Shown here piece by piece: positions 42,651-50,967 of a stretch of DNA of 64,000 nucleotides. Position 1 is the first letter of the stretch; each line of letters opens with the position of its first letter. Source of the stretch: Arthrobacter sp. zg-Y1110 (GTDB lineage Bacteria > Actinomycetota > Actinomycetes > Actinomycetales > Micrococcaceae); contig NZ_CP104272.1 in NCBI RefSeq assembly GCF_025244865.1, forward strand, positions 2,914,001 through 2,978,000. The letters run 5' to 3'. The notes below the pieces were generated by a model, which did not search any database, had not been told where the DNA came from, and was given only the letters and a program-made list of their open reading frames with translations. A program made the position numbers and the translations under genes.

Positions 42651-43544
42651 TCACCCGTCGCAGCCGTCAGGGCAGCGGAGCGTGGCGGGGTCCGAGGCGC
42701 AGTCCGCGCAGTACAGGGTCAGCTTGCGGCAGGACGGGTTGGAGCAGTTCTCGAACTTGCTCGTGGGGGCCTGGCAACGCACGCACTGGCCGATGGTCAC
42801 GGCGTCGTCCGTGAATTCGGTGTGCATCCGCTTGTCAAAGACGTAGAGCGAACCTTCCCAGAGGCCCTTGTCGCCGTAGGTTTCCCCGTACCGGACGATG
42901 CCGCCCTTCATCTGGTAAACCTCGGAGAACCCGCGGTTCACCATCAGGCTGGAGAGCACCTCGCAGCGGATGCCTCCGGTGCAGTAGGTGACCACCGGCT
43001 TGTCCTTGAGGTCGTCGTACTTGCCCGATTCCAGTTCGGCGATGAAGTCGTGGGTGGTGGACACGTCGGGCACCACGGCGCCCTTGAACTTGCCGATCTG
43101 CGCTTCGAACGCGTTGCGCCCATCGAAAAAGACCACTTCCTCGCCGGCCTTTTCCTTCTCTTCCACCAGCTGGTGGAGTTCTTCCGGGCGCAGGTGCGTT
43201 CCACCGCCGACCACGCCGTTCTCGTCCACCTTCAATTCGCCCGGTGCGCCGAAACTCACTATCTCGTTGCGCACCTTCACGCTCAGGCGCGGGAAATCCT
43301 CTGCCGAACCCTCGGAGTACTTGATGTCCATCTTCTTGAAGGCGGGGTATTCCCGGGTGGCCTTGACGTAGGCCTTGACGGCGTCCAGCTCTCCCCCGAC
43401 GGTGCCGTTGATGCCGTCCTGCGAGATCAGGATGCGCCCGCGCAGGCCCAGTTTTTCGCAGAGCGCGCGTTGCCAGAGGCGGATTGCATCCGGGTCGGGA
43501 AGAGGAGTGAAAGCGTAATACAGTGCGATTCGGTTCAGTGCCAC
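42651..43544 (-). CDS. trhO: tRNA uridine 5-oxyacetic/hydroxylation protein TrhO (rhodanese)
   Basis: 297 residues, YceA/UPF0176 family: an N-terminal acylphosphatase-like domain ([16 protein letters not shown]), a rhodanese domain with active-site C188 in [10 protein letters not shown], and a C-terminal Cys-rich zinc-like module (CVRCQ, CSNPSC, CADC). TrhO hydroxylates U34 of certain tRNAs as the first step to 5-alkoxyuridines. The GTG at 43544 has TACCCT exactly six bases before it. Divergent from the GNAT gene, whose start has the same arrangement. Confidence 0.9.
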   Translation of the reverse strand: MALNRIALYYAFTPLPDPDAIRLWQRALCEKLGLRGRILISQDGINGTVGGELDAVKAYVKATREYPAFKKMDIKYSEGSAEDFPRLSVKVRNEIVSFGAPGELKVDENGVVGGGTHLRPEELHQLVEEKEKAGEEVVFFDGRNAFEAQIGKFKGAVVPDVSTTHDFIAELESGKYDDLKDKPVVTYCTGGIRCEVLSSLMVNRGFSEVYQMKGGIVRYGETYGDKGLWEGSLYVFDKRMHTEFTDDAVTIGQCVRCQAPTSKFENCSNPSCRKLTLYCADCASDPATLRCPDGCDG

Positions 43545-43550
43545 AAGACA

Positions 43551-43556
43551 AGGGTA
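43551..43556 (-). promoter_or_regulatory. -10 hexamer TACCCT of trhO
   Basis: TACCCT, TGTCTT, GTG at 43544; leaderless arrangement. Confidence 0.55.
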
Positions 43557-43615
43557 GACCGAGGCAGGCATCCGCATTTCATCTCGGATGCATACCGTTC
43601 ACACCGGGTGGCCGC

Positions 43616-43621
43616 TAGTGT
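43616..43621 (+). promoter_or_regulatory. -10 hexamer TAGTGT of GNAT gene
   Basis: TAGTGT, GCATCT, ATG at 43628; leaderless arrangement. Confidence 0.55.
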
Positions 43622-43627
43622 GCATCT

Positions 43628-44281
43628 ATGAGAGCGCTGGATGACGATTTGCTTGAGACCTGGGTCTCCGGGTGGGCCCAGGCCAGGGGGTACCGGACAC
43701 GCCATGAGGGCCGCTTTCCGGCAGCACTCCTGCATGACCGGACCAATGACTGGGAGTATTTCGCGCTCGAGCCTTCCCACGACGAGTTCGCCGCCCTGGC
43801 TTCCTCCGCCCGGCACAGCCCTACCCGGCTGTTCACCATCGTGACTACGCGGGTTCATGAAATCCACGGCGCGGCCTCGGTGTACGGGCTGCAGATCCGT
43901 TCAAGCGACGAGGTCCTGATGGCCGCCGATATGGAGGGCCAGGACATCGAATACCCCGTGCTGCCGTGGGATAACTATGAAACCGAAAGCACCCACGAGA
44001 ACCAGGTGGGTGCCGTGACGGTGTTCGATGCGGGGCAGCCGATAGCGCAGGGACGGGTCGCCGTAATCGACGGTTACGCCGTGTTTGACCGGATCATCAC
44101 CGAGCCTGCATACCGGCGCCGGGGTTTGGGAAGCTACGTAATGCGGGCATTAACCGCGCTGGCCTTGGAGGACGACGCCGATTCCGGGCTGCTTATCGCC
44201 TCCTTGGACGGGCAGGAGCTCTACCGGTACCTGGGCTGGGAGTCCCTCGCCGCCGTCGTAATGTTCGAGCCGCGGCTCTGA
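43628..44281 (+). CDS. GNAT family N-acetyltransferase
   Basis: 217 residues. The C-terminal half is the GNAT fold: FDRIITEPAYRRRGLGSYVM holds the acetyl-CoA pyrophosphate loop (RRRGLGS) and YRYLGWESLAAVVMF the last strands. The N-terminal half has no motif I recognise and may be a second, degenerate GNAT lobe. Acceptor unknown. Leaderless-type start; the helicase gene follows after 69 bases in the same direction but with its own hexamer. Confidence 0.8.
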   Translation: MRALDDDLLETWVSGWAQARGYRTRHEGRFPAALLHDRTNDWEYFALEPSHDEFAALASSARHSPTRLFTIVTTRVHEIHGAASVYGLQIRSSDEVLMAADMEGQDIEYPVLPWDNYETESTHENQVGAVTVFDAGQPIAQGRVAVIDGYAVFDRIITEPAYRRRGLGSYVMRALTALALEDDADSGLLIASLDGQELYRYLGWESLAAVVMFEPRL

Positions 44282-44338
44282 TCTTCGACCCCATTTTCCC
44301 CCGGCAGTGAACATGCGTGCCCGCCGATTTCCGGGTGG

Positions 44339-44344
44339 GACAAT
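44339..44344 (+). promoter_or_regulatory. -10 hexamer GACAAT of helicase gene
   Basis: GACAAT, GAGCAC, GTG at 44351; leaderless arrangement. Confidence 0.5.
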
Positions 44345-44350
44345 GAGCAC

Positions 44351-46690
44351 GTGGCTCTTCATGATTCCCTGATTCCGCTGCTGGGCGGCGGCGCCGAGCC
44401 CGAGCAGCTGATGCACGTGCACCACATTCCTGCGCGCCGTGCCGTTCCCGCGCCGTGGCCCGAATGGGCGCACCCCGACGTCGTTTCCGCCTACCAGCGC
44501 CGCGGCATCCACGAGCCGTGGGCGCACCAGATGGAAGCCGCCGAAGCAGCACACAGCGGGCAGCACACGATCATTGCCACCGGCACGGCTTCGGGAAAGT
44601 CGCTGGCCTACCAGCTGCCCGTCCTCGACGCGATCCACCGCACTTCCCTCGATGACCGTGCCACGCTGGAGCCGTCCGGCGCCGTCGCGCTGTATCTGGC
44701 CCCCACCAAGGCGCTGGCCGCCGATCAGCTTGCCGCCGTCAAGTCGCTGCAGCTTCCCACGGTCCGGGCCGAGACGTACGACGGCGACACGGACACGGGT
44801 GCCCGGCGCTGGATCCGTGACCATGCCAACCTCGTGCTCGCCAACCCGGACATGCTGCACTTTGGCGTCCTGCCGAACCACGCCTGGTGGGCGCGGTTCT
44901 TCCGCCGCCTGAAATACGTCATCATCGACGAGGCCCACAGCTACCGCGGGGTCTTCGGTTCGAATGTCGCCAACCTGATGCGCCGGCTCCGGCGGATCTG
45001 CCGGTACTACGGTGCCGATCCCGTGTTCATCGGCGCCTCGGCCACGTCCGCCGAACCGTCGGATTCCTTCAGCCGCCTGATCGGCGCACCGGTCACCGCC
45101 GTGACGCAGGACCATTCGCCGCACGGGTCCACCACGGTGGCCCTGTGGGAGCCGCAGCTGACCGAGCTGAAGGGCGAGAACGGAGCGCGGTCGCGGCGCA
45201 CGGTGGTCGCGGAGACTGCCGACCTGCTGGCCAATCTGGTCGCAGCGCAGGTCCGCACCATCGCTTTCATCAAATCCCGCCGCGGGGCCGAAACCATTGC
45301 CACCATCACCCGGCGGCTGCTGGACGAGGTACATCCTTCCCTGCCGGACCGGGTGGCGGCCTACCGTTCCGGATATCTGCCGGAGGAACGGCGGGAGCTG
45401 GAACGGCGGCTGCGCAGCGGTGAACTGCTGGGCATCGCCAGCACCTCGGCGCTGGAACTGGGCATCGACATTTCCGGGCTGGACGCGGTGCTGGTGGCCG
45501 GCTGGCCGGGCACCCGCGCGTCCCTGTTCCAGCAGATCGGCCGGGCCGGGCGGTCCGGGCAGGATGCGCTGGCCGCTTTTGTCGCCAGCGACGATCCGCT
45601 GGACACCTATCTGGTGCATCATCCCGAAGCCATTTTCGATATTTCGGTGGAGGCGACGGTCTTCGACCCGTCCAACCCGTACGTGCTGGGACCGCATCTG
45701 TGCGCTGCCGCGGCCGAGCTGCCGGTGACACCGGACGAGCGGGAGCTGTTCGGTCCCACTGCGGGAGGGCTGCTGGAGCAGCTGGTGGACCAGGGCTATC
45801 TGCGGCGCCGGCCCTCCGGCTGGTTCTGGACGCATCCGGAAAGCGCCGCGTCCATGGTCAACCTGCGGGCGGCAGGCGGGGGGCCGATCAACATTGTCGA
45901 GACCGAAACCGGCACGCTGCTGGGCACCATGGACTCCCCGCAGGCGCAGTACCAGGCGCATACCGGGGCGATCTACGTCCATCAGGGGCAGACGTTCCTG
46001 GTGGATGAACTCAACGAGGCCGACCACTGCGCCATGGTCACCCGCACCAATCCGGAGTTCTACACCCAGGCGCGTGACATCACGCAGGTAGAGGTGCTGG
46101 AAACGGACCGCACCTCCGAGTGGAACGGCATCCAGGTCTGCTTCGGCACGGTGAAGGTCACCACGCAGGTGGTCTCCTACCAGCGCAAGGCCCTGATCTC
46201 GAACGAGATCCTCGGCGAGGAGCCGTTGGAGCTGGAGGCCAAGGAACTGTTCACCAAGGCCGTGTGGTTTGTCATCGACGAGAAGTTCCTTGTCTCGGCG
46301 GGGCTTGCCCCTGCCGATTTCCCCGGTTCCCTGCATGCCGCCGAACATGCGTCCATCGGCATGCTGCCGCTCGTGGCCACCAGTGACCGCTGGGACATCG
46401 GCGGTGTCTCCACTGCCCTGCATGCAGACACCGAGAAGCCGACCATCTTCGTGTACGACGGGCATCCCGGCGGTGCCGGCTTTGCCGAGCGCGGCTACGA
46501 GGCGGCACGGATCTGGCTCGCCGCCACCCGTGATGCCATCCGTGCCTGCGAGTGCGACGGCGGCTGTCCCTCCTGCGTGCAGTCCCCCAAGTGCGGCAAC
46601 AAGAACAATCCGCTGGATAAGAAAGGCGCCGTCACGCTCCTGAATGTGCTGCTGGACCACGCCCCGGAGGCCCTGGCCCTCACGTCCTAG
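44351..46690 (+). CDS. DEAD/DEAH-box helicase with DUF1998 domain (MrfA-like)
   Basis: 779 residues. Superfamily 2 helicase: Walker A GTASGKS, DEAH box IIDEAHSY, SAT-like GASATSAEP, and motif VI QQIGRAGRSGQD. The C-terminal DUF1998 module holds a four-Cys cluster in CECDGGCPSCVQSPKC. This matches Bacillus MrfA/YprA and Mycobacterium homologues, 3'-5' helicases in repair of mitomycin-type damage. GTG start, leaderless-type. Its stop overlaps by four bases the end of the convergent tadE-like gene, a fixed neighbour in actinobacteria. Confidence 0.9.
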   Translation: MALHDSLIPLLGGGAEPEQLMHVHHIPARRAVPAPWPEWAHPDVVSAYQRRGIHEPWAHQMEAAEAAHSGQHTIIATGTASGKSLAYQLPVLDAIHRTSLDDRATLEPSGAVALYLAPTKALAADQLAAVKSLQLPTVRAETYDGDTDTGARRWIRDHANLVLANPDMLHFGVLPNHAWWARFFRRLKYVIIDEAHSYRGVFGSNVANLMRRLRRICRYYGADPVFIGASATSAEPSDSFSRLIGAPVTAVTQDHSPHGSTTVALWEPQLTELKGENGARSRRTVVAETADLLANLVAAQVRTIAFIKSRRGAETIATITRRLLDEVHPSLPDRVAAYRSGYLPEERRELERRLRSGELLGIASTSALELGIDISGLDAVLVAGWPGTRASLFQQIGRAGRSGQDALAAFVASDDPLDTYLVHHPEAIFDISVEATVFDPSNPYVLGPHLCAAAAELPVTPDERELFGPTAGGLLEQLVDQGYLRRRPSGWFWTHPESAASMVNLRAAGGGPINIVETETGTLLGTMDSPQAQYQAHTGAIYVHQGQTFLVDELNEADHCAMVTRTNPEFYTQARDITQVEVLETDRTSEWNGIQVCFGTVKVTTQVVSYQRKALISNEILGEEPLELEAKELFTKAVWFVIDEKFLVSAGLAPADFPGSLHAAEHASIGMLPLVATSDRWDIGGVSTALHADTEKPTIFVYDGHPGGAGFAERGYEAARIWLAATRDAIRACECDGGCPSCVQSPKCGNKNNPLDKKGAVTLLNVLLDHAPEALALTS

Positions 46691-47307
46691 CCCGGAGGTC
46701 CGGCACGTGCCCGGGCCACGGCTGGCACCGGAAGTGCAGGGACCTGCACTTCCGTTGCCACGGTGACGGTGCCGGAACGTGGATCCGCGGTGCAGTCGCG
46801 CAGTGCAGCGTTGTTGCGCGCGGCTACTTCTCCGGCCACGCCGCAGGCGTTCCCGGTGCCGGCAGCTGTGCCTGCCCCGGCATCGAGGCGACTGGAACCC
46901 TGGTTGCCGGCATCGTAGTCCGCGATAGGAGCTGCTCCGGACGGCCCCAGCCCGCGTAGGGCATCCGCACCGGCGAGCGCGGCGAGATCCGCGGCAGCGG
47001 CGGCCCTTACCGCAGCCACCGATGCCTGCACCATCACCAGCGCGGCCGCGGAGAACCCCAGCAACACCATGCAGATCGCCAGCGTGGCAACCGTTCCGGC
47101 ACCCCGGTCATTCGGCTCGGTGTTAGCAGGTCCGGAGTTGGCCGGTTCCGTTCTGCCTAGCGTCCTGGCTGCCATCCTGGCTTCCGTCCTGGCTGCCGTT
47201 CTGGCTGCCGTTCTGCCTTGCGTCCTGCCCGGACGGCTGGCTTCGGCTTCCCCTTGGGCTCCGGCCACAACGTCGGATTGGGGTTTATCCGGTGGACGGA
47301 ATGCCAT
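46687..47307 (-). CDS. TadE-like protein of helicase/secretion neighbourhood
   Basis: 206 residues. Residues 1-70 are a polar tail with a four-residue repeat (ARTAARTEARMAARTLGRT), coded by a 12-bp DNA repeat. A single membrane helix follows at DRGAGTVATLAICMVLLGF with the Gly before a pilin-like cleavage site, then an Ala-rich pseudopilin helix (VRAAAAADLAALAGADAL) and an outside domain with a Cys pair. This is the minor pilin-like protein that ends actinobacterial tad clusters. It overlaps tadE by 23 bases. Confidence 0.82.
   Translation of the reverse strand: MAFRPPDKPQSDVVAGAQGEAEASRPGRTQGRTAARTAARTEARMAARTLGRTEPANSGPANTEPNDRGAGTVATLAICMVLLGFSAAALVMVQASVAAVRAAAAADLAALAGADALRGLGPSGAAPIADYDAGNQGSSRLDAGAGTAAGTGNACGVAGEVAARNNAALRDCTADPRSGTVTVATEVQVPALPVPAVARARAGPPG
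47162..47233. repeat. 12-bp tandem repeat inside tadE-like gene
   Basis: Six in-frame 12-bp units of the type GTCCTGGCTGCC (plus-strand view), coding the four-residue Ala-Arg-Thr repeat of the protein's cytoplasmic tail. Unit number can change without a frameshift. Confidence 0.85.
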
Positions 47308-47686
47308 GCGGCAGGCCTCCGTCCCCCGGGAAAGCGACGGCGTCCGCGGAGAGTTCCAGCGGGAGCAGGCTCAGCACGGGCAGGGTCAGGGAGCTGCGGA
47401 CCTCCACGGCGGTCCAGCGCCCCTCAACGGAAAGGATCAGCTCGGCCGAATCTCCGGCCAGCCGCTGAACTGCAGCCGCCGCGGCGGGCTGATCTGCGCG
47501 CATGACCTCACGCGCCGCCGCCCGGGCTGCTTCCTCCAGCCGAAGCTGGGTGATACCTGCCGAAATACCGGTCAGGCCTCCCACTAGGACAAGCACAATG
47601 GCTGGCAGCGCCACCGCAAATTCGGCTGTCACCGCTCCCCGGTCGCTCTGTTTCGGAGTCTCGCGTGCCGAACCGGCGGCTGTCAT
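47285..47686 (-). CDS. TadE family pilus assembly protein
   Basis: 133 residues. KQSDRGAVTAEFAVALPAIVLVLVGGL, read in two overlapping parts, is a TadE pseudopilin N-terminus: the Glu five residues after the cleavage Gly/Ala is present, followed by one membrane helix and an Arg/Ala-rich amphipathic helix. The ATG at 47686 has GAGG six bases upstream; an ATG at 47758 with GGGA is also possible. Part of the tad operon after the DUF4244 gene. Confidence 0.82.
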   Translation of the reverse strand: MTAAGSARETPKQSDRGAVTAEFAVALPAIVLVLVGGLTGISAGITQLRLEEAARAAAREVMRADQPAAAAAVQRLAGDSAELILSVEGRWTAVEVRSSLTLPVLSLLPLELSADAVAFPGDGGLPHGIPSTG

Positions 47687-47799
47687 CTTCTGCCTCACGT
47701 CCTGTGGTTTCCCGGCTGTGATCCCCGTTGACTCCGCTGTGATTGCTGGTCCAGGCATGTTTGTCCCGTTGGCACTTTCCCGCGCTCCGTTCCCTCCGC

Positions 47800-48165
47800 C
47801 TACCCCAAAGTCAGTGCGGACCGGATGAGCGAGACCAGCATGCCGCGGACCTCGTCGCCGCCCAGGATGATGGCCAGCAAACCCGCAAAAGCCACGGCCG
47901 CCAGTGTGGCAATGGCATATTCGGCGGTGGCCATACCGGCCTCCCGGTCGGTCCACGGCGGATCCGCCGGTGCCTGCGTTTCCGGCAGCGGCTTCACCAG
48001 TGTCAGGCGGGGTTTATCCGCGGCAGTGCGCCCGGACAGGCTGTATGCCCCGTGGCTGCCGTCCGATTCCGGGTTCGGGCAGGCTGGCCCCGGTCCTCCC
48101 CCGTCCATTTCGGAGGGGGCAGCGTCTCGGGATGGTGCGGAGACGGATCTGGTGCTGAGTGGCAT
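47800..48165 (-). CDS. DUF4244 protein, Flp-like major pilin candidate
   Basis: 121 residues. About 75 polar residues, then EAGMATAEYAIATLAAVAFAG, a class III signal with cleavage expected between Gly and Met, a Glu at position 5 of the mature form, and one hydrophobic helix with a short end. The mature part is only about 45 residues, which fits a Flp pilin. AGGAGG lies ten bases before the ATG, the strongest ribosome site of the cluster, consistent with the most abundant subunit. Confidence 0.8.
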   Translation of the reverse strand: MPLSTRSVSAPSRDAAPSEMDGGGPGPACPNPESDGSHGAYSLSGRTAADKPRLTLVKPLPETQAPADPPWTDREAGMATAEYAIATLAAVAFAGLLAIILGGDEVRGMLVSLIRSALTLG

Positions 48166-48315
48166 GTGTCTTTCCTCCTGCTGAAAGGGTCTGAACTTCG
48201 ATCCTGCCTCCGGCCGCCACCCGACGGTTGCAGCTCCGATACCGATGGGGACAACCCCGGTCCGGCGGCTGGTTGTGGAGGAACAAACAGGTGAAACCAG
48301 CCCTGCCCAAACCGG

Positions 48316-48942
48316 TCAATTCCACCCCGGCAGCAGGGACATCAGCAGCGGCACCACGGTCAAAGCCACAAACGCGGGCAGCGAACACAGCCCCAGCGGC
48401 ATCACCAGACGAACCCCGAGCGCCGCTGCCCGCCGCCTGCTCTCCGTCTGTCGGCGCCGTCGAAGGGCGTCCGCCTGGGAATGAAGCACCGCAGCTGACG
48501 GGGCCCCCGTAACGGCCGTGAAGCGCAGGGCCGGACCGAGTGCCGCGAGTGCCGAGATTGGCATTCCGCTGGCCCGGGATACCCGTTCCGCGTCCGCTGG
48601 TTCCGCACCCGCTGGCTGCGCTCCCGCGGGGGCGGAAACGGCGGACAACTGCCACGCGGCATCCCAGGGAATTCCGAGGTCCAACGCCCGAAGGAGCCGC
48701 TCAAGATCGCGTGACGTAGCCGGGTCCACACCGCCGCGCAGGATGGCCAACGCCGAGGGCAGCGGTTGTCCCGCTTCCAACATCGCCGCAATCAGGTCCA
48801 GCATCAGGGCGGGGTCGCCGGTGCTGCCCTCCGACCCGGGTTCGGTCCTCTGCCGGAGGTGCTGCTGCCGCGGATGCCCGCCGGATCCGGTCAGGAGCAG
48901 GGCAGCCGTCGAAAGGAACGCGAATACCAGCAGGCCGGTCAT
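48316..48942 (-). CDS. Type II/Tad secretion platform protein TadC
   Basis: 208 residues with membrane segments near the N-terminus and at the C-terminal end (MPLGLCSLPAFVALTVVPLL). The helical T2SSF domain lies between (LDLIAAMLEAGQPLPSALA and ALGPALRFTAVTGAPSAAVL). The open frame extends upstream to 49044, but ATG at 48942 overlaps the tadB stop as ATGA and removes a tail that would lie inside tadB. Forms the inner membrane platform with TadB. Confidence 0.83.
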   Translation of the reverse strand: MTGLLVFAFLSTAALLLTGSGGHPRQQHLRQRTEPGSEGSTGDPALMLDLIAAMLEAGQPLPSALAILRGGVDPATSRDLERLLRALDLGIPWDAAWQLSAVSAPAGAQPAGAEPADAERVSRASGMPISALAALGPALRFTAVTGAPSAAVLHSQADALRRRRQTESRRRAAALGVRLVMPLGLCSLPAFVALTVVPLLMSLLPGWN

Positions 48943-49745
48943 CCGGAATTGCCCTGCACCGGAGCCTGGGCGTTCCGCACCAGCCGTGAGGACCATAGAC
49001 GCCCTGCCAGCCAGAACCCGGTTCCGGTTGCCGCCGCAAGCCACCCCAGCGGCGTCGCTGTCAGGATCTGCAGCGGGTTGCCGCCCAGCAGGTAGCCCAG
49101 GAGTATCCCGCCGCCCGGCAGCCAGGTCAGGAGCCGCATGGTGGCACGCGGGCCGGCCATTGCCGCCTCCCGGTCCGAGGCGGCATCACGGGCGGCTTCC
49201 AGCTGCCCGGCATACCGGCTGAGCACAGCGGCCAGCGGGGCGCCGCTCCGCTCCGACACGCGCAGGCAGACAGCCAAACCGGACCACAGCTGCTGCAGCG
49301 CCGGATCCGTTTCCCCGTTGCCTGCCCGCTCCGCGGCGGCAAGCACCGGCACGGGACTAAGACCCAGCGCTGCCGACGCCGCGGCCGCCTTCAGCACCGG
49401 GGAAAAGGGGTGAACGGGGGTCTCCGCCGAGCCAGGGACTTCGTACAGTGTGGCTGCATCCGCCCAGATCCGGTGGGCCGAGCGTCCCGCCGCCAGCAGC
49501 CCTGCCAGTTCCCGCACCAGCAGTGCCGGGGCATCACTGTCGAGTTTTGGGCGACGGCGACGGCGAGGGCGACGCCGTCGTGGTCGTAGAAGAAGGCCGT
49601 CCGGTATGCGGGCAGACCTGCGGCGGGCAACCGGCGGCCGGGGCGGCGGAACCCCGAGCGTCAGGGCCGCTGCCGCGGCGAGGAGTACCGCGACGGTCAG
49701 CCCTGCCACGCCGACACTAACGGCCTGCCGGCACGGATCCGGCAC
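48939..49745 (-). CDS. Type II/Tad secretion platform protein TadB
   Basis: 268 residues. An N-terminal membrane helix, a very basic patch ([14 protein letters not shown] at about 54-67), the T2SSF helical domain (LLVRELAGLLAAGRSAHRIW, VCLRVSERSGAPLAAVLSRY) and two C-terminal membrane helices. The start is a GTG at 49745 that overlaps tadA by 29 bases; a GTG at 49709, after the tadA stop, would remove 12 residues and is almost as likely. Confidence 0.83.
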   Translation of the reverse strand: MPDPCRQAVSVGVAGLTVAVLLAAAAALTLGVPPPRPPVARRRSARIPDGLLLRPRRRRPRRRRRPKLDSDAPALLVRELAGLLAAGRSAHRIWADAATLYEVPGSAETPVHPFSPVLKAAAASAALGLSPVPVLAAAERAGNGETDPALQQLWSGLAVCLRVSERSGAPLAAVLSRYAGQLEAARDAASDREAAMAGPRATMRLLTWLPGGGILLGYLLGGNPLQILTATPLGWLAAATGTGFWLAGRLWSSRLVRNAQAPVQGNSG

Positions 49746-50967
49746 CGTTTTCAGCGGCTGCCCGTACCTCCAGCCGCTGTTCGAGCTCGGACCACCCGCT
49801 GCCGCGCCGGTATTTCCCTCCGCTGAGGACCAGGGCCGGAACGGCAGTCAGTTTTCCGTCGGCGATCATCAGGACCGCAATCTCGGCAATGGTGCGGGTG
49901 CCGGCCGACCGGTGCAGATGGACCACCACGTCCAGCGCTGCTGCCGCCTGCAGTGCCACTGCTTCCGGCGCCATACCGGCAAGTGCACCCAATGCCACCA
50001 ACCGGGCCGGCACTCCCGCGGCAGAGTTGGCGTGAATGGTTCCGCCGGCACCGTCATGGCCGGTGTTCAGCGCTGCCAGGAGTTCCCGGACCTCGGCTCC
50101 CCTGCACTCGCCCACCACGAGGCGGTCCGGCCGCATGCGCAGGGCCTGCCGCACCAGTTCGGCCTGATCCAATACCCCGCTGCCCTCCACGTTTCCGTGC
50201 CGGCTCTGCAGGCCCACCACGTGGGGATGGTCCGGTTCCAGTTCGGCTGCGTCCTCCACCAGCACCAGCCGTTCCTGCGGACCACTGATGGAAAGCAACG
50301 TGGAGAGAAGCGTCGTTTTCCCGGTGCCGGTGGCTCCGCTGACGAGAAAGTTCAAGCGTCGGCGGACAATGGCGCGGAGCAGGGCTTCACACTCCCGGTC
50401 CAGGGTTCCGCCGCGTGTCAGTTCCGCCAGGGTGAAAGACCGGCTCCGGTGAATTCGGACCGAGAGGAGCGTAGCCCCGGTGGAAACCGGGCGGAGCACT
50501 GCATGCACGCGGTACCCCTGCAGCTGGACATCGACGCAGGGACAGGAATCGTCCAGCCGCCGACCCCCGGCCGCCACCAGGCGCGTGGCAAGGGCCTGCA
50601 CCTCCGAATCGGAGGCAAACCGGATAGCGGTCAGTTCCAAGCCGCGGCCGGCATCCACCCAGACCCGGTCCGGACCGTTCACCAGGATGTCGCTTACGCC
50701 GGGAAGCAATGCCAGCGGCTGAAGCGGCCCCAGGCCCTGCAGCTCGGCACGCATGCGGTCCACCGCGTGCAGTGTCCCCTCGGAACCCAGCAGCTGGCCG
50801 CTCGCCTGCACCGCTGCCGCGAGCCGTGCTCCGGTCACCGGTTCGGAGCGTGCCAGCATCCGGTCCCGCACCCGTGCCAACAGCGGATCCGGACCAAGCG
50901 GTTGGCCAAGCGGCTGACCCAGCCGTTGGCGGTGCACTCCGCCGCTTCCGGCACCGGACATACTCAC
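49717..50967 (-). CDS. TadA/CpaF-type secretion ATPase
   Basis: 416 residues, VirB11/GspE superfamily. Walker A GATGTGKTT (K217), Walker B region LVVGECRGAEV, and the His box GHDGAGGTIHANS are complete, so it should hydrolyse ATP and drive pilus assembly. The N-terminal domain (SDILVNGPDRVWVD) is typical of CpaF. GTG start overlaps the ssd stop (GTGA at 50964-50967). The C-terminus overlaps tadB. Confidence 0.9.
   Translation of the reverse strand: MSMSGAGSGGVHRQRLGQPLGQPLGPDPLLARVRDRMLARSEPVTGARLAAAVQASGQLLGSEGTLHAVDRMRAELQGLGPLQPLALLPGVSDILVNGPDRVWVDAGRGLELTAIRFASDSEVQALATRLVAAGGRRLDDSCPCVDVQLQGYRVHAVLRPVSTGATLLSVRIHRSRSFTLAELTRGGTLDRECEALLRAIVRRRLNFLVSGATGTGKTTLLSTLLSISGPQERLVLVEDAAELEPDHPHVVGLQSRHGNVEGSGVLDQAELVRQALRMRPDRLVVGECRGAEVRELLAALNTGHDGAGGTIHANSAAGVPARLVALGALAGMAPEAVALQAAAALDVVVHLHRSAGTRTIAEIAVLMIADGKLTAVPALVLSGGKYRRGSGWSELEQRLEVRAAAENGAGSVPAGR

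Noticed and set aside
44150..46660. 836-codon open frame antisense to the helicase
   Set aside because: Same shadow effect; no motif, and helicase motifs are complete on the plus strand.
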